DNA of 64,000 bases from Streptomyces sp. ISL-1 (GCF_018614585.1 NZ_JAGGOI010000003.1:62001-126000); one strand, 5' to 3'. Positions 45,170-54,008 are shown, numbered from the stretch's first letter. The notes: a model not told the origin generated them from the sequence alone. Translations and numbers: made by a program.

Positions 45170-46179
45170 CCGCGATTCAGCTCCTCATCGGCCTTTTGAC
45201 CCTGGTGGTCAACGCCTTTTTCGTCGGCGCGGAGTTCGCCCTGATCTCCGTACGCCGCAGCCAGATCGAGCCGGATGCGGAGGCCGGGAACCGGAGGGCG
45301 CGCAGCGTCCTGTGGGGCCTTGAGCATGTCTCGGCGCTGCTGGCCGCGTCCCAGCTCGGCATCACCCTGTGCACCCTGGTGCTCGGCATCGTCGCCGAGC
45401 CCGCCATCGCGCATCTGCTGACGCCCCTCTTCGACGCGGTGGGCGTGCCGCACGGCCTGGTGCACCCGATCTCGTTCGTGATCGCGCTGTCGGCGGCGAC
45501 CTATCTGCACATGCTGCTCGGCGAGATGGTGCCGAAGAACATCGCGCTCGCCGAACCCACCCGGACCGCGCTACTGCTCGGACCACCGCTGGTCACGTTC
45601 GCCCGGGCGCTGCGCCCGGTGATCTTCACCGTCAACGCCTTCGCCAACGGGCTGCTGAAACTACTGCGGGTGGAGACCAGGGACGAGGTGTCGGCGACCT
45701 TCTCGGACGCCGAACTGGAGCGGCTGGTACGGGACGCGGACAAAGCCGGGTTGCTCGACGGCCGGTCCGCCGAGCGGTTGCGCGACGCCCTGAAACTCGG
45801 ACGCCGGCCGGTGCGCGATGTGGTCATGCCGATCGAGCGGGTGGTGTACGCGCAGGTCGGGACCACACCCGAACAGCTGGAGCGGCTGGCGGCCGAGTCC
45901 GGGTTCTCCCGCTTCCCGGTTGTCGACCCGGGCGGCCGGATCCTCGGTTATCTCCATGTGAAGGACGCGCTGGACGCGATTCCGCGGGATCAGCCGTTCC
46001 CGGTCTCGGCGCTGCGCCCGATCGCCCGGGTCAGGGCGACCACGCCGCTCGACGACGTACTGACCGCGATGCGGCGCAGCCGTACTCATCTGGCGGCGGT
46101 GCTGGACGAGGACGGCACGCCGATGGGACTCGTGACGATGGAGGACGTGCTGCGCGAGCTGGTGGGCAGGCCCCACTGA
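45166..46179 (+). CDS. CNNM/CorC-type membrane protein 2
   Basis: 337-residue paralogue with DUF21 (residues 1-185) and a CBS pair (FSRFPVVDPGGRILGYLHVKDAL; VLDEDGTPMGLVTMEDVLRE) but lacking the C-terminal CorC_HlyC domain of its neighbour. The overlapping pair likely forms a heteromeric membrane complex (inference). Ends 20 nt from the convergent holin gene. Confidence 0.93.
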   Translation: MTAIQLLIGLLTLVVNAFFVGAEFALISVRRSQIEPDAEAGNRRARSVLWGLEHVSALLAASQLGITLCTLVLGIVAEPAIAHLLTPLFDAVGVPHGLVHPISFVIALSAATYLHMLLGEMVPKNIALAEPTRTALLLGPPLVTFARALRPVIFTVNAFANGLLKLLRVETRDEVSATFSDAELERLVRDADKAGLLDGRSAERLRDALKLGRRPVRDVVMPIERVVYAQVGTTPEQLERLAAESGFSRFPVVDPGGRILGYLHVKDALDAIPRDQPFPVSALRPIARVRATTPLDDVLTAMRRSRTHLAAVLDEDGTPMGLVTMEDVLRELVGRPH

Positions 46180-46199
46180 CTCACCTCACTGGGTGACGA

Positions 46200-46448
46200 C
46201 TAACTCACCTCGCTGGTGACGGCCCGTTCCGTGGTCTCGGTGATGCCGGGTCCTGGCCGTCCGGCCTTGGCCGCGCCTATCGCGGTGAGGACGGCGAGGA
46301 GAGTGGCCAGGCCCGCGGTGGCGAGAGCGGCCTGCCATTCGACATCGAAGAGATTCGTCGCACCCGCCGTCAGTACGGCGACGAGGGACTGGGCGAAGGT
46401 ACGAACGGCGCGCTCCGCGGTGGCTTTCCAGAAGTCTGTTGTGAACAT
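46200..46448 (-). CDS. Phage r1t-type holin-like protein
   Basis: 82-residue protein: a short amphipathic start MFTTDFWKATAERAVRTFAQS, then two membrane spans (LVAVLTAGATNLFDVE and ALATAGLATLLAVLTAIG) joined by a Trp/Gln turn, and a charged C-terminus. This matches small r1t-like holins of actinophages. No endolysin or phage gene is near, so it is a solitary, probably domesticated holin. Confidence 0.8.
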   Translation of the reverse strand: MFTTDFWKATAERAVRTFAQSLVAVLTAGATNLFDVEWQAALATAGLATLLAVLTAIGAAKAGRPGPGITETTERAVTSEVS

Positions 46449-46510
46449 GCTCTGGACATACTGCGGAACGCGCCGTGCCGATAGCCCTGGCGGCAGAGCG
46501 GCCTGTCCGG

Positions 46511-47515
46511 TCAGAGGGCGGTCGCCGCGAGCCAGGCGTCGAGAATCGCGCGGTTCCCGCTGATGCCGAAGCGCGCGTCGTCCGCGCTCAGGCGTCCGTA
46601 GACGAGCAGCATCAGATCGCCGGCCGTTGCCTCGACACCCACGGCGCTCGACCCATCGCTCTTCGTCCAGGCGAAGCCGCCGCCCCCGAAGCCGATGGTC
46701 CAGGCTGCGCCTGTGTCCGTGGCGGTCAGCCCGACCGAGCCGCCCGCGAGCGCGGCAACCGGCTCGGCGATCCAGGAGTAGTACGGCAGGTTCTCCAGGA
46801 ACTCCTCGATACCGTCGGCGGCCGTGGCCGCTGTGACGCGCGGTTCGAGGCCGAGGGCGAGTTGCGCGTCGGCGAGATGGACGACTGCTTCGAACAGCAG
46901 CCGGCGCGGGAAGAAGCGCACCCGCTGGTCGGCGCCGTGGGACCACATCGGGGTCTCCGGGTCGACTCCGCGCAGGGTGCGCAGCGTGAGCTCGGCGCTG
47001 CGGGCGAGCCACTGCGGATACTCCGCCGGGTCCTCGGGCAGGTCGAGCGGGACGTCCCGCGACCAGACCCGCTCCGCGGCCCGGGTCCGTACGAGATGTT
47101 CCATCCAGCGATGCGTCGTGCCGTGGTGCTTGACGAGGTCGGCGAAGGTCCAGCCGGGGCAGCTCGGCACGGGCGTCGCGGGATCCACGTCCCGTACGGT
47201 CTCGACAAACCGGCGCTCCAGCTGCTCGACCGAGTCGCAGTACAGCTCGTGCTGATCGTCGTCGAGGCCGAAGCTCTCGGGTATCCGCAGCAGGTCGTCG
47301 CGCCAGGCTCCGTCGGGCTGACGCGCCGCGGCCCGGCGTACCAGAGCGGACAGGGCCCCGCGGTCCGCGGGCGGGAGACCGGCGAGCAGATAACCGGTGT
47401 TCTCCAGCCATTTCACCGCGGTGTCGGGGTCGAGCACATCGTCGTCACAGGTGTCGATCGTGGTCACTAGATCGGCCAGCGCCTCAGCCAGCGCGTTCAG
47501 CAGCGCGTCACTCAC
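46511..47515 (-). CDS. Mycothiol-dependent maleylpyruvate isomerase-like protein with N-terminal extension
   Basis: 334-residue protein. From about residue 95 it follows the MDMPI/DinB-like four-helix fold (CPGWTFADLVKHHGTTHRWMEHLV) that binds metal and mycothiol, followed by a C-terminal SCP2-like part. The first 90 residues (MSDALLNALAEALADLVTTID...) form a separate helical module not normally part of this family, so it looks like a fusion. Reaction unknown. Confidence 0.85.
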   Translation of the reverse strand: MSDALLNALAEALADLVTTIDTCDDDVLDPDTAVKWLENTGYLLAGLPPADRGALSALVRRAAARQPDGAWRDDLLRIPESFGLDDDQHELYCDSVEQLERRFVETVRDVDPATPVPSCPGWTFADLVKHHGTTHRWMEHLVRTRAAERVWSRDVPLDLPEDPAEYPQWLARSAELTLRTLRGVDPETPMWSHGADQRVRFFPRRLLFEAVVHLADAQLALGLEPRVTAATAADGIEEFLENLPYYSWIAEPVAALAGGSVGLTATDTGAAWTIGFGGGGFAWTKSDGSSAVGVEATAGDLMLLVYGRLSADDARFGISGNRAILDAWLAATAL

Positions 47516-47573
47516 AGGGCTTCCTCCCGGTACGGAACCGACGGACCTTACCGCGCGGTAGGATCACTCCGCC

Positions 47574-48353
47574 ATGGAGATCAATGCCTCATACACCAGC
47601 TTTGTCGCGGTCGGCGATTCCTTCACCGAAGGCATGTCCGATCTGTTGCCCGACGGTTCCTACCGGGGCTGGGCGGATCTGCTCGCGAGCCGTCTGGCCG
47701 CGCGCACACCGGGTTTCCGGTACGCGAATCTCGCCGTGCGCGGAAAGCTGATCGGCCAGATCGTCGATGAGCAGGTGGATGTGGCGGCCGCGATGCAGGC
47801 CGATGTGGTCACGCTGGTGGGCGGGCTCAATGACACGCTGCGGCCCAAGTGCGACATGGGCAGGGTGCGCGGTCTCCTCGAGGAGGCCGTGGAGAAGCTG
47901 ACGCCGTCCTGCGGTCAGCTGGTGCTGATGCGCAGCCCGGGCCGCAACGGTCCTGTGATGCAACGTTTCCGCCCTCGCATGGAGGAGCTGTTCGTTCACA
48001 TCGACGAACTGGCGGCCCGGCACGGGGCGCTGGTGGTGGATCTGTACGGGACGGGGGCCCTCGGCGACCAGCGGATGTGGGACGTCGACCGACTGCATCT
48101 GACGGCCGAGGGACACCGGCGGGTCGCCGAGGCCGTCTGGCAGACGCTGGGACTTGACGCCGAGCACGACTGGCAGGAACTGCTGCCACCTGCGGCACGA
48201 ACCGGGTGGGCGGCCCGGCGGGTCGCTGATGTGCGGTTCGCACGGCAGCATCTGGGGCCGTGGGTCGGGAGGCGGCTGACGGGACGCTCGTCCGGGGACG
48301 GCCTGCCGTCGAAGCGGCCCGAGCTCCTGCCGTACGAGCCGCCGCTCTCGTAG
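47574..48353 (+). CDS. SGNH/GDSL-family hydrolase
   Basis: 259-residue esterase-like hydrolase. Block I GDSFTEG holds the Ser, block III GGLND the oxyanion Asn, and block V DRLHLTAEGH the Asp/His pair. No signal peptide, so cytosolic. Probable lipase/acetyl-esterase; substrate unknown. C-terminal 50 residues are basic and probably flexible. Confidence 0.92.
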   Translation: MEINASYTSFVAVGDSFTEGMSDLLPDGSYRGWADLLASRLAARTPGFRYANLAVRGKLIGQIVDEQVDVAAAMQADVVTLVGGLNDTLRPKCDMGRVRGLLEEAVEKLTPSCGQLVLMRSPGRNGPVMQRFRPRMEELFVHIDELAARHGALVVDLYGTGALGDQRMWDVDRLHLTAEGHRRVAEAVWQTLGLDAEHDWQELLPPAARTGWAARRVADVRFARQHLGPWVGRRLTGRSSGDGLPSKRPELLPYEPPLS

Positions 48354-48376
48354 CCGGCGTGCCTGTGGTCGTTCCT

Positions 48377-48473
48377 CGTGGCCGCTCTGCGTTCCGCGTG
48401 GCCGCTCTGCGTTCCTCGGAGTTACACGGAATTCCTCGGAGTTCCTCGGAGTTCTCGTAAGTCCTCGGAGTTC
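48377..48473. repeat. Nested short tandem repeats before purB
   Basis: A 20-bp unit CGTGGCCGCTCTGCGTTCC(G) occurs twice (48377 and 48397), then a 10-bp CCTCGGAGTT-like unit recurs at 48414, 48434, 48444 and 48463. Confidence 0.7.
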
Positions 48474-48559
48474 CCCGTAGGCCCTCGTAGGCTTTCGTAG
48501 CAAGGTACAAGCGGGACCGCGGCGCTGGCCTGCAGAAACCGCCAGTAGAATCTGGACAC

Positions 48560-50002
48560 GTGACTGCTGTGTCTGCGAAGCCTCGCATCCCCAATGTCCT
48601 GGCCGGCCGCTATGCCTCCACGGAGCTGGCCGTCCTGTGGTCCCCCGAGCAGAAGGTGAAGCTGGAGCGTCAGCTCTGGCTCGCGGTGCTGCGCGCCCAG
48701 AAGGACCTCGGCATCGAGGTGCCCGAGGCCGCGATCGCCGATTACGAGCGCGTGCTCGACCAGGTCGACCTGGCGTCGATCGCCGAGCGGGAGAAGGTCA
48801 CCCGCCACGATGTGAAGGCGCGGATCGAGGAGTTCAACGCTCTCGCGGGCCACGAGCAGATCCACAAGGGCATGACCTCCCGCGACCTCACCGAGAACGT
48901 CGAGCAGCTGCAGATCCGGCTCTCGCTGGAGCTGATGCGCGACCGCACGGTCGCCGTGCTCGCCCGGCTGGGCAAGCTCTCCGGTGAGTACGCCGAGCTG
49001 GTGATGGCCGGGCGATCGCACAATGTCGCCGCGCAGTCCACGACGCTGGGCAAGCGGTTCGCGACCGCGGCCGATGAGCTGCTTGTGGCGTACGGACGGC
49101 TCGAGGACCTGCTGGGCCGCTACCCGCTGCGCGGCATCAAGGGCCCGGTCGGCACCGCGCAGGACATGCTCGACCTGCTGGGCGGCGACGCCACGAAGCT
49201 CGCCGAGCTGGAGCAGCGCATCGCCAGGCACCTCGGCTTCGCACACGCGTTCACCTCGGTCGGCCAGGTCTACCCCAGGTCCCTCGACTACGACGCGGTG
49301 TCCGCGCTGGTGCAGCTGGCGGCCGCGCCGTCCTCCGTCGCCAAGACGATCCGGCTGATGGCCGGGCACGAGCTGGTCACCGAGGGCTTCAAGCCGGGCC
49401 AGGTCGGCTCCTCCGCGATGCCGCACAAGATGAACACCCGCTCCTGCGAGCGCGTCAACGGGCTGATGGTCATCCTGCGCGGCTACGCCTCGATGACGGG
49501 CGAGCTGGCGGGCGACCAGTGGAACGAGGGCGACGTATCCTGCTCCGTGGTACGCCGGGTGGCGCTGCCGGACGCGTTCTTCGCCTTCGACGGCCTGGTG
49601 GAGACCTTCCTGACGGTGCTCGACGAGTTCGGGGCGTTCCCCGCTGTCGTCGCCCGCGAGCTGGACAGGTACCTCCCCTTCCTCGCCACGACCAAGGTGC
49701 TGATGGCCGCTGTACGGGCCGGGGTGGGCCGCGAACTCGCGCACGAGGCCATCAAGGAGAAGGCGGTCGCGACGGCACTGGCGATGCGTGAACAGGGCGC
49801 CGAGCGCAATGAGCTGCTCGACAGGCTCGCCGCTGACGAGCGGATCCCACTGGACCGGGCGGAGCTGGACGCGCTGATGGCCGACAAGCTGTCGTTCACG
49901 GGCGCGGCGGCCGAGCAGGTGGCGGCGGTGGTATCCCGGATCGAGGAGATCGTCAAGCAGCACCCGGACGCCGCCGGCTACACCCCGGGGTCGATCCTCT
50001 GA
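48560..50002 (+). CDS. purB: Adenylosuccinate lyase
   Basis: 480-residue fumarase-superfamily enzyme acting twice in purine synthesis (SAICAR to AICAR and adenylosuccinate to AMP). The signature SSAMPHKMNTRSCERV and GRSHNVAAQSTTLGKR are intact. GTG start. The extended N-terminus PNVLAGRYAS is typical of the actinobacterial form. The following mug gene probably overlaps or abuts it. Confidence 0.96.
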   Translation: MTAVSAKPRIPNVLAGRYASTELAVLWSPEQKVKLERQLWLAVLRAQKDLGIEVPEAAIADYERVLDQVDLASIAEREKVTRHDVKARIEEFNALAGHEQIHKGMTSRDLTENVEQLQIRLSLELMRDRTVAVLARLGKLSGEYAELVMAGRSHNVAAQSTTLGKRFATAADELLVAYGRLEDLLGRYPLRGIKGPVGTAQDMLDLLGGDATKLAELEQRIARHLGFAHAFTSVGQVYPRSLDYDAVSALVQLAAAPSSVAKTIRLMAGHELVTEGFKPGQVGSSAMPHKMNTRSCERVNGLMVILRGYASMTGELAGDQWNEGDVSCSVVRRVALPDAFFAFDGLVETFLTVLDEFGAFPAVVARELDRYLPFLATTKVLMAAVRAGVGRELAHEAIKEKAVATALAMREQGAERNELLDRLAADERIPLDRAELDALMADKLSFTGAAAEQVAAVVSRIEEIVKQHPDAAGYTPGSIL

Positions 50003-50046
50003 CTCCCGCCGAGCTCGAGGCCGCCCGCGACCGCGTCGTTCCCGAC

Positions 50047-50601
50047 GTGGTGGCGGGCGGTCTTTCCGTGCTGTTCTGCGGCATCAACCCCGGCCTGATG
50101 ACAGCGGCGACGGGGCATCACTTCGCCCGCCCCGGCAACCGGTTCTGGCCGGTGCTGCATCTGTCGGGCTTCACGCCGCGTCAGTTCAAGCCCGCGGAGC
50201 AGGAGGAGCTTCTCGGCCACGGTCTCGGCATCACCAATGTGGTGGCCCGGGCGACGGCACGCGCCGATGAACTGAGCGATGAGGAGTTCCGCGAAGGCGG
50301 GCGGCTGCTGACGGCGAAGGTGGAGCGGCTGCGGCCGCGGTGGCTGGCAGTCGTCGGCGTGACGGCGTACCGCACGGCCTTCGGCGAGCGGAAGGCGAAA
50401 ATCGGGCCCCAGGAGCGCACGATCGGCCGGACAAGGATCTGGGCGCTGCCCAATCCGAGCGGGCTCAACGCCCACTGGACCGCGCAGACGATGGCCGAAG
50501 AATTCGCGCGGCTGCGCGCCGCGGCGGAGGAGAGCACCTCGCTCCCGGACGCCTCGCCTCAGGACGGCTCAGTCCAGGACGGCTCAGTCCAGGATCGCTA
50601 G
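50047..50601 (+). CDS. mug: G/U mismatch-specific uracil-DNA glycosylase
   Basis: DNA repair glycosylase of the MUG/TDG family. VLFCGINPGLM and the C-terminal LPNPSGLNAHWT (the two active-site motifs) are intact. The listed start is the first standard codon, but the frame stays open upstream and reads LTPAELEAARDRVVPDVV, which looks like the conserved family N-terminus; translation may therefore begin at a CTG (49999-50001) that overlaps the purB stop. The tail has a repeated QDGSV unit. Confidence 0.92.
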   Translation: MVAGGLSVLFCGINPGLMTAATGHHFARPGNRFWPVLHLSGFTPRQFKPAEQEELLGHGLGITNVVARATARADELSDEEFREGGRLLTAKVERLRPRWLAVVGVTAYRTAFGERKAKIGPQERTIGRTRIWALPNPSGLNAHWTAQTMAEEFARLRAAAEESTSLPDASPQDGSVQDGSVQDR

Positions 50602-51023
50602 GGCGGGTCTATCTCGGTCACCACGGCCAGCAGCTGGAACTCGGACAGTCCGACCGCTATCCACCGGTCCTCTATGCGCCACAGGTGCAGCCACCCCATT
50701 TGCTCGCTGAGCCGCCGCCACGGGTCCGGCACCTCTTCGTCCCTCTCGGCGCGCAGCTGCGTACTGGCGAGGCTGAAGAGGTCCGGCTCGCCCCAGCGCT
50801 CTGTGAGCCCCCGCAACAAGCCCTCCTGCTCGGCCAGACGCTGTTGCGCCTCCGCCTCCGCCTCTCGGTCCGCGTCCGGGTCCGCGCCGTGACCGAAGTG
50901 CCCGGTCAGCTCCGCGATGTGAAATCCGGGGCCTTCCGAGCCGACGTCCGACGGGCCCCACTCCGCGGGAAACCCCCGGGAGCGCAGCAAGTCGATCGTG
51001 TCGAGGTGCCGTGCCGTGGTCAT
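50598..51023 (-). CDS. Conserved-looking protein of unknown function
   Basis: 141-residue soluble protein starting MTTARHLDTIDLLRSRGFPAEWGPSD, with an Asp/Glu-rich helical middle (DADREAEAEAQQRLAEQEG) and a Trp-rich second half (MGWLHLWRIEDRWIAVG). GGGGA precedes the ATG. No family recognised. It overlaps the mug stop codon tail to tail by a few nt. Confidence 0.75.
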   Translation of the reverse strand: MTTARHLDTIDLLRSRGFPAEWGPSDVGSEGPGFHIAELTGHFGHGADPDADREAEAEAQQRLAEQEGLLRGLTERWGEPDLFSLASTQLRAERDEEVPDPWRRLSEQMGWLHLWRIEDRWIAVGLSEFQLLAVVTEIDPP

Positions 51024-51063
51024 GTCCCCAGTAAACCGGCCCACACTGACAATTGGCTGCCTG

Positions 51064-51172
51064 TCAGGCATCCCGGCGGCGTACGGCCCACCACCCGGCG
51101 ACCAGCGCCGGGGCGGCCCAGGCCGCCGTCACTGCGAGCCCGGCCCAGGGGCCGAGCGCCCCCACGAGCCTC
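51064..51172 (-). pseudogene. 3' fragment of an ABC-type permease
   Basis: Thirty-four codons read LVGALGPWAGLAVTAAWAAP then ALVAGWWAVRRRDA and stop, the usual last helix and basic tail of ABC-2-type permeases. In-frame TAG lies just upstream at the junction with the next fragment, so the rest of the gene is missing. Confidence 0.65.
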
Positions 51173-51786
51173 TAGAACGCGCGGGGCTGCGCGCCGTGCT
51201 GGAAGCGCAGCCCGACATCGAGGTGGTCGGCGAGGCGGCCGACGGCGCCGCCGTGGTCCCCCTCGTCCGGCAACTGCGGCCAGACGTGGTCGCGATGGAC
51301 GTGCGGATGCCGCTGCTCGACGGCATCGAGGCCACCCGGATCGTGCTCCGCACGGTCCCTCAGCCACCGAAGATCCTGGTCGTGACGACCTTCGAGAACG
51401 ATGAGTACGTGTACGAGGCGCTGCGCGCCGGGGCAGACGGCTTCCTGCTCAAGCGCGCCCGGCCGGCCGAGATCGTGCACGCGGTTCGGCTGGTCGCCGA
51501 AGGCGAATCGCTGTTGTTCCCGGCCGCGGTCCGCTCCCTGGCCGCCGAGTACGGAAACCGCGACGCCCGCGACGCGATGGAGCGGGCCGCGCTCACCGGG
51601 CGCGAGGCGGCGGTGCTGCGGCTGATGGCCAGGGGACTGTCCAACGCGGAGATCGCCGCCGAGCTGATCGTCGGCGCAGAAACCGTGAAGTCCCATGTCA
51701 GCGCGGTGCTCGCCAAGTTGGGCGCCCGCGACCGCACCCAGGCGGTCATCGCCGCGTACGAGTCCGGTTTCGTGGCGCCTGCCTGA
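51173..51786 (+). pseudogene. NarL/LuxR-type response regulator lacking its N-terminus
   Basis: From ERAGLRAVLEAQPDI onward this is a complete NarL-type regulator: phospho-acceptor Asp in VVAMDVRMP, Lys in FLLKRARP, and a LuxR HTH (LTGREAAVLRLMARGLSNAE). About 15 N-terminal residues with the acidic Asp pair and the start codon are missing. The frame is open upstream to an ATG at 50998 but those codons are unrelated. The cognate kinase is absent too. Likely non-functional for phospho-signalling. Confidence 0.8.
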
Positions 51787-51874
51787 CTCCGGCGATCTCC
51801 CGCGGACGTTCGCCGCCGTCGCAGCCAGCGAGTACGATCCGGCAAACACACGCTCGAGCGGGGGAGGACACACG

Positions 51875-53032
51875 GTGGGGCGGCTGACCGGCGGAGACCC
51901 GTCGCTACTGCGGCGGATCAATTCCGCGGTGGTACTCCATGCGCTGCGGGGCGCTGTCTCCCCCACTCTCACAGACCTGACCCGGATCACCGGGCTCTCG
52001 CGGCCGACCGTCGAGGGCGTGACCGAGGGGCTCATCGAGGCCGGCCTGGTGGTCGAGACCGTCCCCGAGGAGGGTGGCGCGCGCCGTCAGGGACGCCCGG
52101 CCCGGCGGTTCAGGTTCCGGGCCGAGGCCGGTCATCTGCTGGGGGTCGAGATCGGCTCGCACCGTATCGCCGCGCTGCTCTCCGGCCTGGACGGACGCAT
52201 CATCGGCGCGGGGTCCCGGGATGTGTCGGAGACGGCTTGCGCGGACGAGCGGCTGGAGCGGGTGCGCCTGCTCGTCGCCGATGTGCTGCGGCGGGCCGGG
52301 GTCGCGCGCAGCAGTCTGCGCGCCGTCGGCGTCGGTTCCCCGGGCATCGTGGAGGCCGACGGCACCGTTCGGCTCGGGACCGCGCTGCCCGGCTGGACCG
52401 GGCTCGCGCTCGGCGAGCGGCTGCGCAGGTCGTTCCGCTGCCCGGTGCTGGTGGAGAACGACGCGAACGCGGCCGCTGTCGCCGAGCACTGGAAGGGCGC
52501 CGCGACCGAGTCCGACGACATCGTGTTCGTACTGGCGGGGCTCAGCCCGGGCGCGGGCTCGCTGATCGGCGGACGGCTGCACCGCGGCTACGGCGGAGCG
52601 GCCGGTGAGATCGGGGCGCTGCATCTGCTGGGCCGCGAGGTGACCCCGGAGAAGCTGCTGTCGACGACGGACGAGCCGCTGCACCCGCTGGACGAGCAGG
52701 CGGTGGCCGATGTTTTCGCCCTCGCCAGGCAGGGCGATCCCCGGGCGCAGGAGGCGGTGGAACGGTTCATCCAGCGCCTGGTGCACGATGTGGCAGCACT
52801 GGTCCTGGCGCTCGACCCGGAGCTGGTGGTGGTCGGCGGCTGGGCGGCGGGGCTCGACGGCGTACTCGACCCGCTGCGCGACGAGCTGTCCCGGTACTGC
52901 CTGCGGCCGCCGCGGGTGGCTCTGTCGCTGCTCGGCGAGGCGGCCGTGGCGACCGGTGCGCTGCGCCTCGCGCTCGATCATGTCGAGGAGCAGCTGTTCG
53001 CCGTCGAGACAACGGTGACGGCCCGCCGCTGA
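51875..53032 (+). CDS. ROK-family transcriptional regulator
   Basis: 385-residue regulator with an N-terminal winged HTH (LTDLTRITGLSRPTVEGVTEGL) and a ROK sugar-kinase-like domain (LLGVEIGSHRIAALLSGLDG; VENDANAAAVAEHW). The zinc motif CxCGxxGC of typical ROK proteins is absent: GEIGALHLLGREVTPE has no Cys. GGGGAGGA precedes the GTG start. Probably senses a sugar; target genes unknown. Confidence 0.9.
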   Translation: MGRLTGGDPSLLRRINSAVVLHALRGAVSPTLTDLTRITGLSRPTVEGVTEGLIEAGLVVETVPEEGGARRQGRPARRFRFRAEAGHLLGVEIGSHRIAALLSGLDGRIIGAGSRDVSETACADERLERVRLLVADVLRRAGVARSSLRAVGVGSPGIVEADGTVRLGTALPGWTGLALGERLRRSFRCPVLVENDANAAAVAEHWKGAATESDDIVFVLAGLSPGAGSLIGGRLHRGYGGAAGEIGALHLLGREVTPEKLLSTTDEPLHPLDEQAVADVFALARQGDPRAQEAVERFIQRLVHDVAALVLALDPELVVVGGWAAGLDGVLDPLRDELSRYCLRPPRVALSLLGEAAVATGALRLALDHVEEQLFAVETTVTARR

Positions 53033-53084
53033 GCGCGAGCTCGGTGCGAGCTCGGTGCGACGGGCCGTGCTGACAGCGCCGGAT

Positions 53085-53849
53085 TCAGGAGGCGCGGCGT
53101 TCCTCGTCGTGGTGGCTGATCTCCAGGTCACCCGAGTCGCCGAAGGTGAGCCGGCAGGTGTCGGCGCGGTATGTGGCCACCGAGACGGCCGCGGTCCTGC
53201 CCTCGGTGAAGTACCGCGTGGTGACGACCAGCACGGGCGCGCCCGGCAGCCTGTCGAGCTCCTTGGCGTCGTCCACACGGGCCGATCCCAGCTCCACCGC
53301 CCGGTCCTGGCCCTCGAGGTCGAGGCGCTGGAGCTCACGCAGTACGGCGCGGGCGCGGGCGGTCCCTGACGGCGCGTCGATGGCGGAGAGTTCGGGCACG
53401 GACGAGGCCGGGATGTAGAGCAGCTCGGCGGCGACCGACTGGCCGTGCGTCACGCGTAGCCTGCGTACGGTGTGGGTCTCTTCGCCCGTGTCGGTGTCGA
53501 GCAGCCGGGCCACGGCCGGCGGCGGCACCACCATCGTGCAGTCGACGGTCCGCCAGGCGTCCTCGCCGGCGCCCGGCCAGGTGTGCTCGGTGGTGGAGAC
53601 GTCCACGCCCATGCGCGGCGGGGCGACGGTCGTGCCGACGCCGCGACGCCGCTGCAACCGGCCTTCCAGCTCCAGTTGTTCCAGCGCTTGGCGGAGCGTG
53701 GCGCGGGCGACTCCGAAGCGGGCGGCCAGATCTCGCTCATTGGGCAGGATCTCCCCCACCGCGAAGTCCGAGTCGAGCGCTTCGCCGAGGACGGTCCTGA
53801 GGTGCCAGTACTTGGGCTCCGGCACCGAATCGAGCTGCGTGGTCCCCAC
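53085..53849 (-). CDS. GntR/HutC-family regulator (UTRA domain)
   Basis: 254-residue regulator. Winged HTH with LPNERDLAARFGVARATLRQALEQLELEG (in two parts about residues 40-68) followed by a UTRA ligand domain. The GTG start has GGAGG 7 nt upstream; a TTG five codons earlier is less likely. HutC/DasR types bind short sugars or phosphorylated amino sugars. A DasR-type palindrome lies upstream, fitting autoregulation. Confidence 0.92.
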   Translation of the reverse strand: MGTTQLDSVPEPKYWHLRTVLGEALDSDFAVGEILPNERDLAARFGVARATLRQALEQLELEGRLQRRRGVGTTVAPPRMGVDVSTTEHTWPGAGEDAWRTVDCTMVVPPPAVARLLDTDTGEETHTVRRLRVTHGQSVAAELLYIPASSVPELSAIDAPSGTARARAVLRELQRLDLEGQDRAVELGSARVDDAKELDRLPGAPVLVVTTRYFTEGRTAAVSVATYRADTCRLTFGDSGDLEISHHDEERRAS

Positions 53850-53950
53850 CCTGATCCTCCGCAATCGCCGTGTCAGCGGCGGCTATTCCGCGCCCTTGTT
53901 TATTAAAGGTTCTTGCACTAACTCTGCCGACCATAGGACGGCACTCCCCC

Positions 53951-53964
53951 TTGGTCAAGACCAA
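53951..53964. promoter_or_regulatory. DasR/GntR-type operator TTGGTC-AA-GACCAA
   Basis: A perfect 6-bp inverted repeat about 100 bp upstream of the GntR gene. It matches the TGGTCTAGACCA consensus of DasR-responsive elements at all but one or two central bases. Confidence 0.65.
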
Positions 53965-54008
53965 TCCTCCGCCGGTTACGCAGGGGAACCGAACGGAATC
54001 GCAGAGCG

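Noticed and set aside
50998..51172. Upstream extension of the response-regulator frame to an ATG at 50998
   Set aside because: The added residues are the complement of two other genes and do not resemble a receiver domain.
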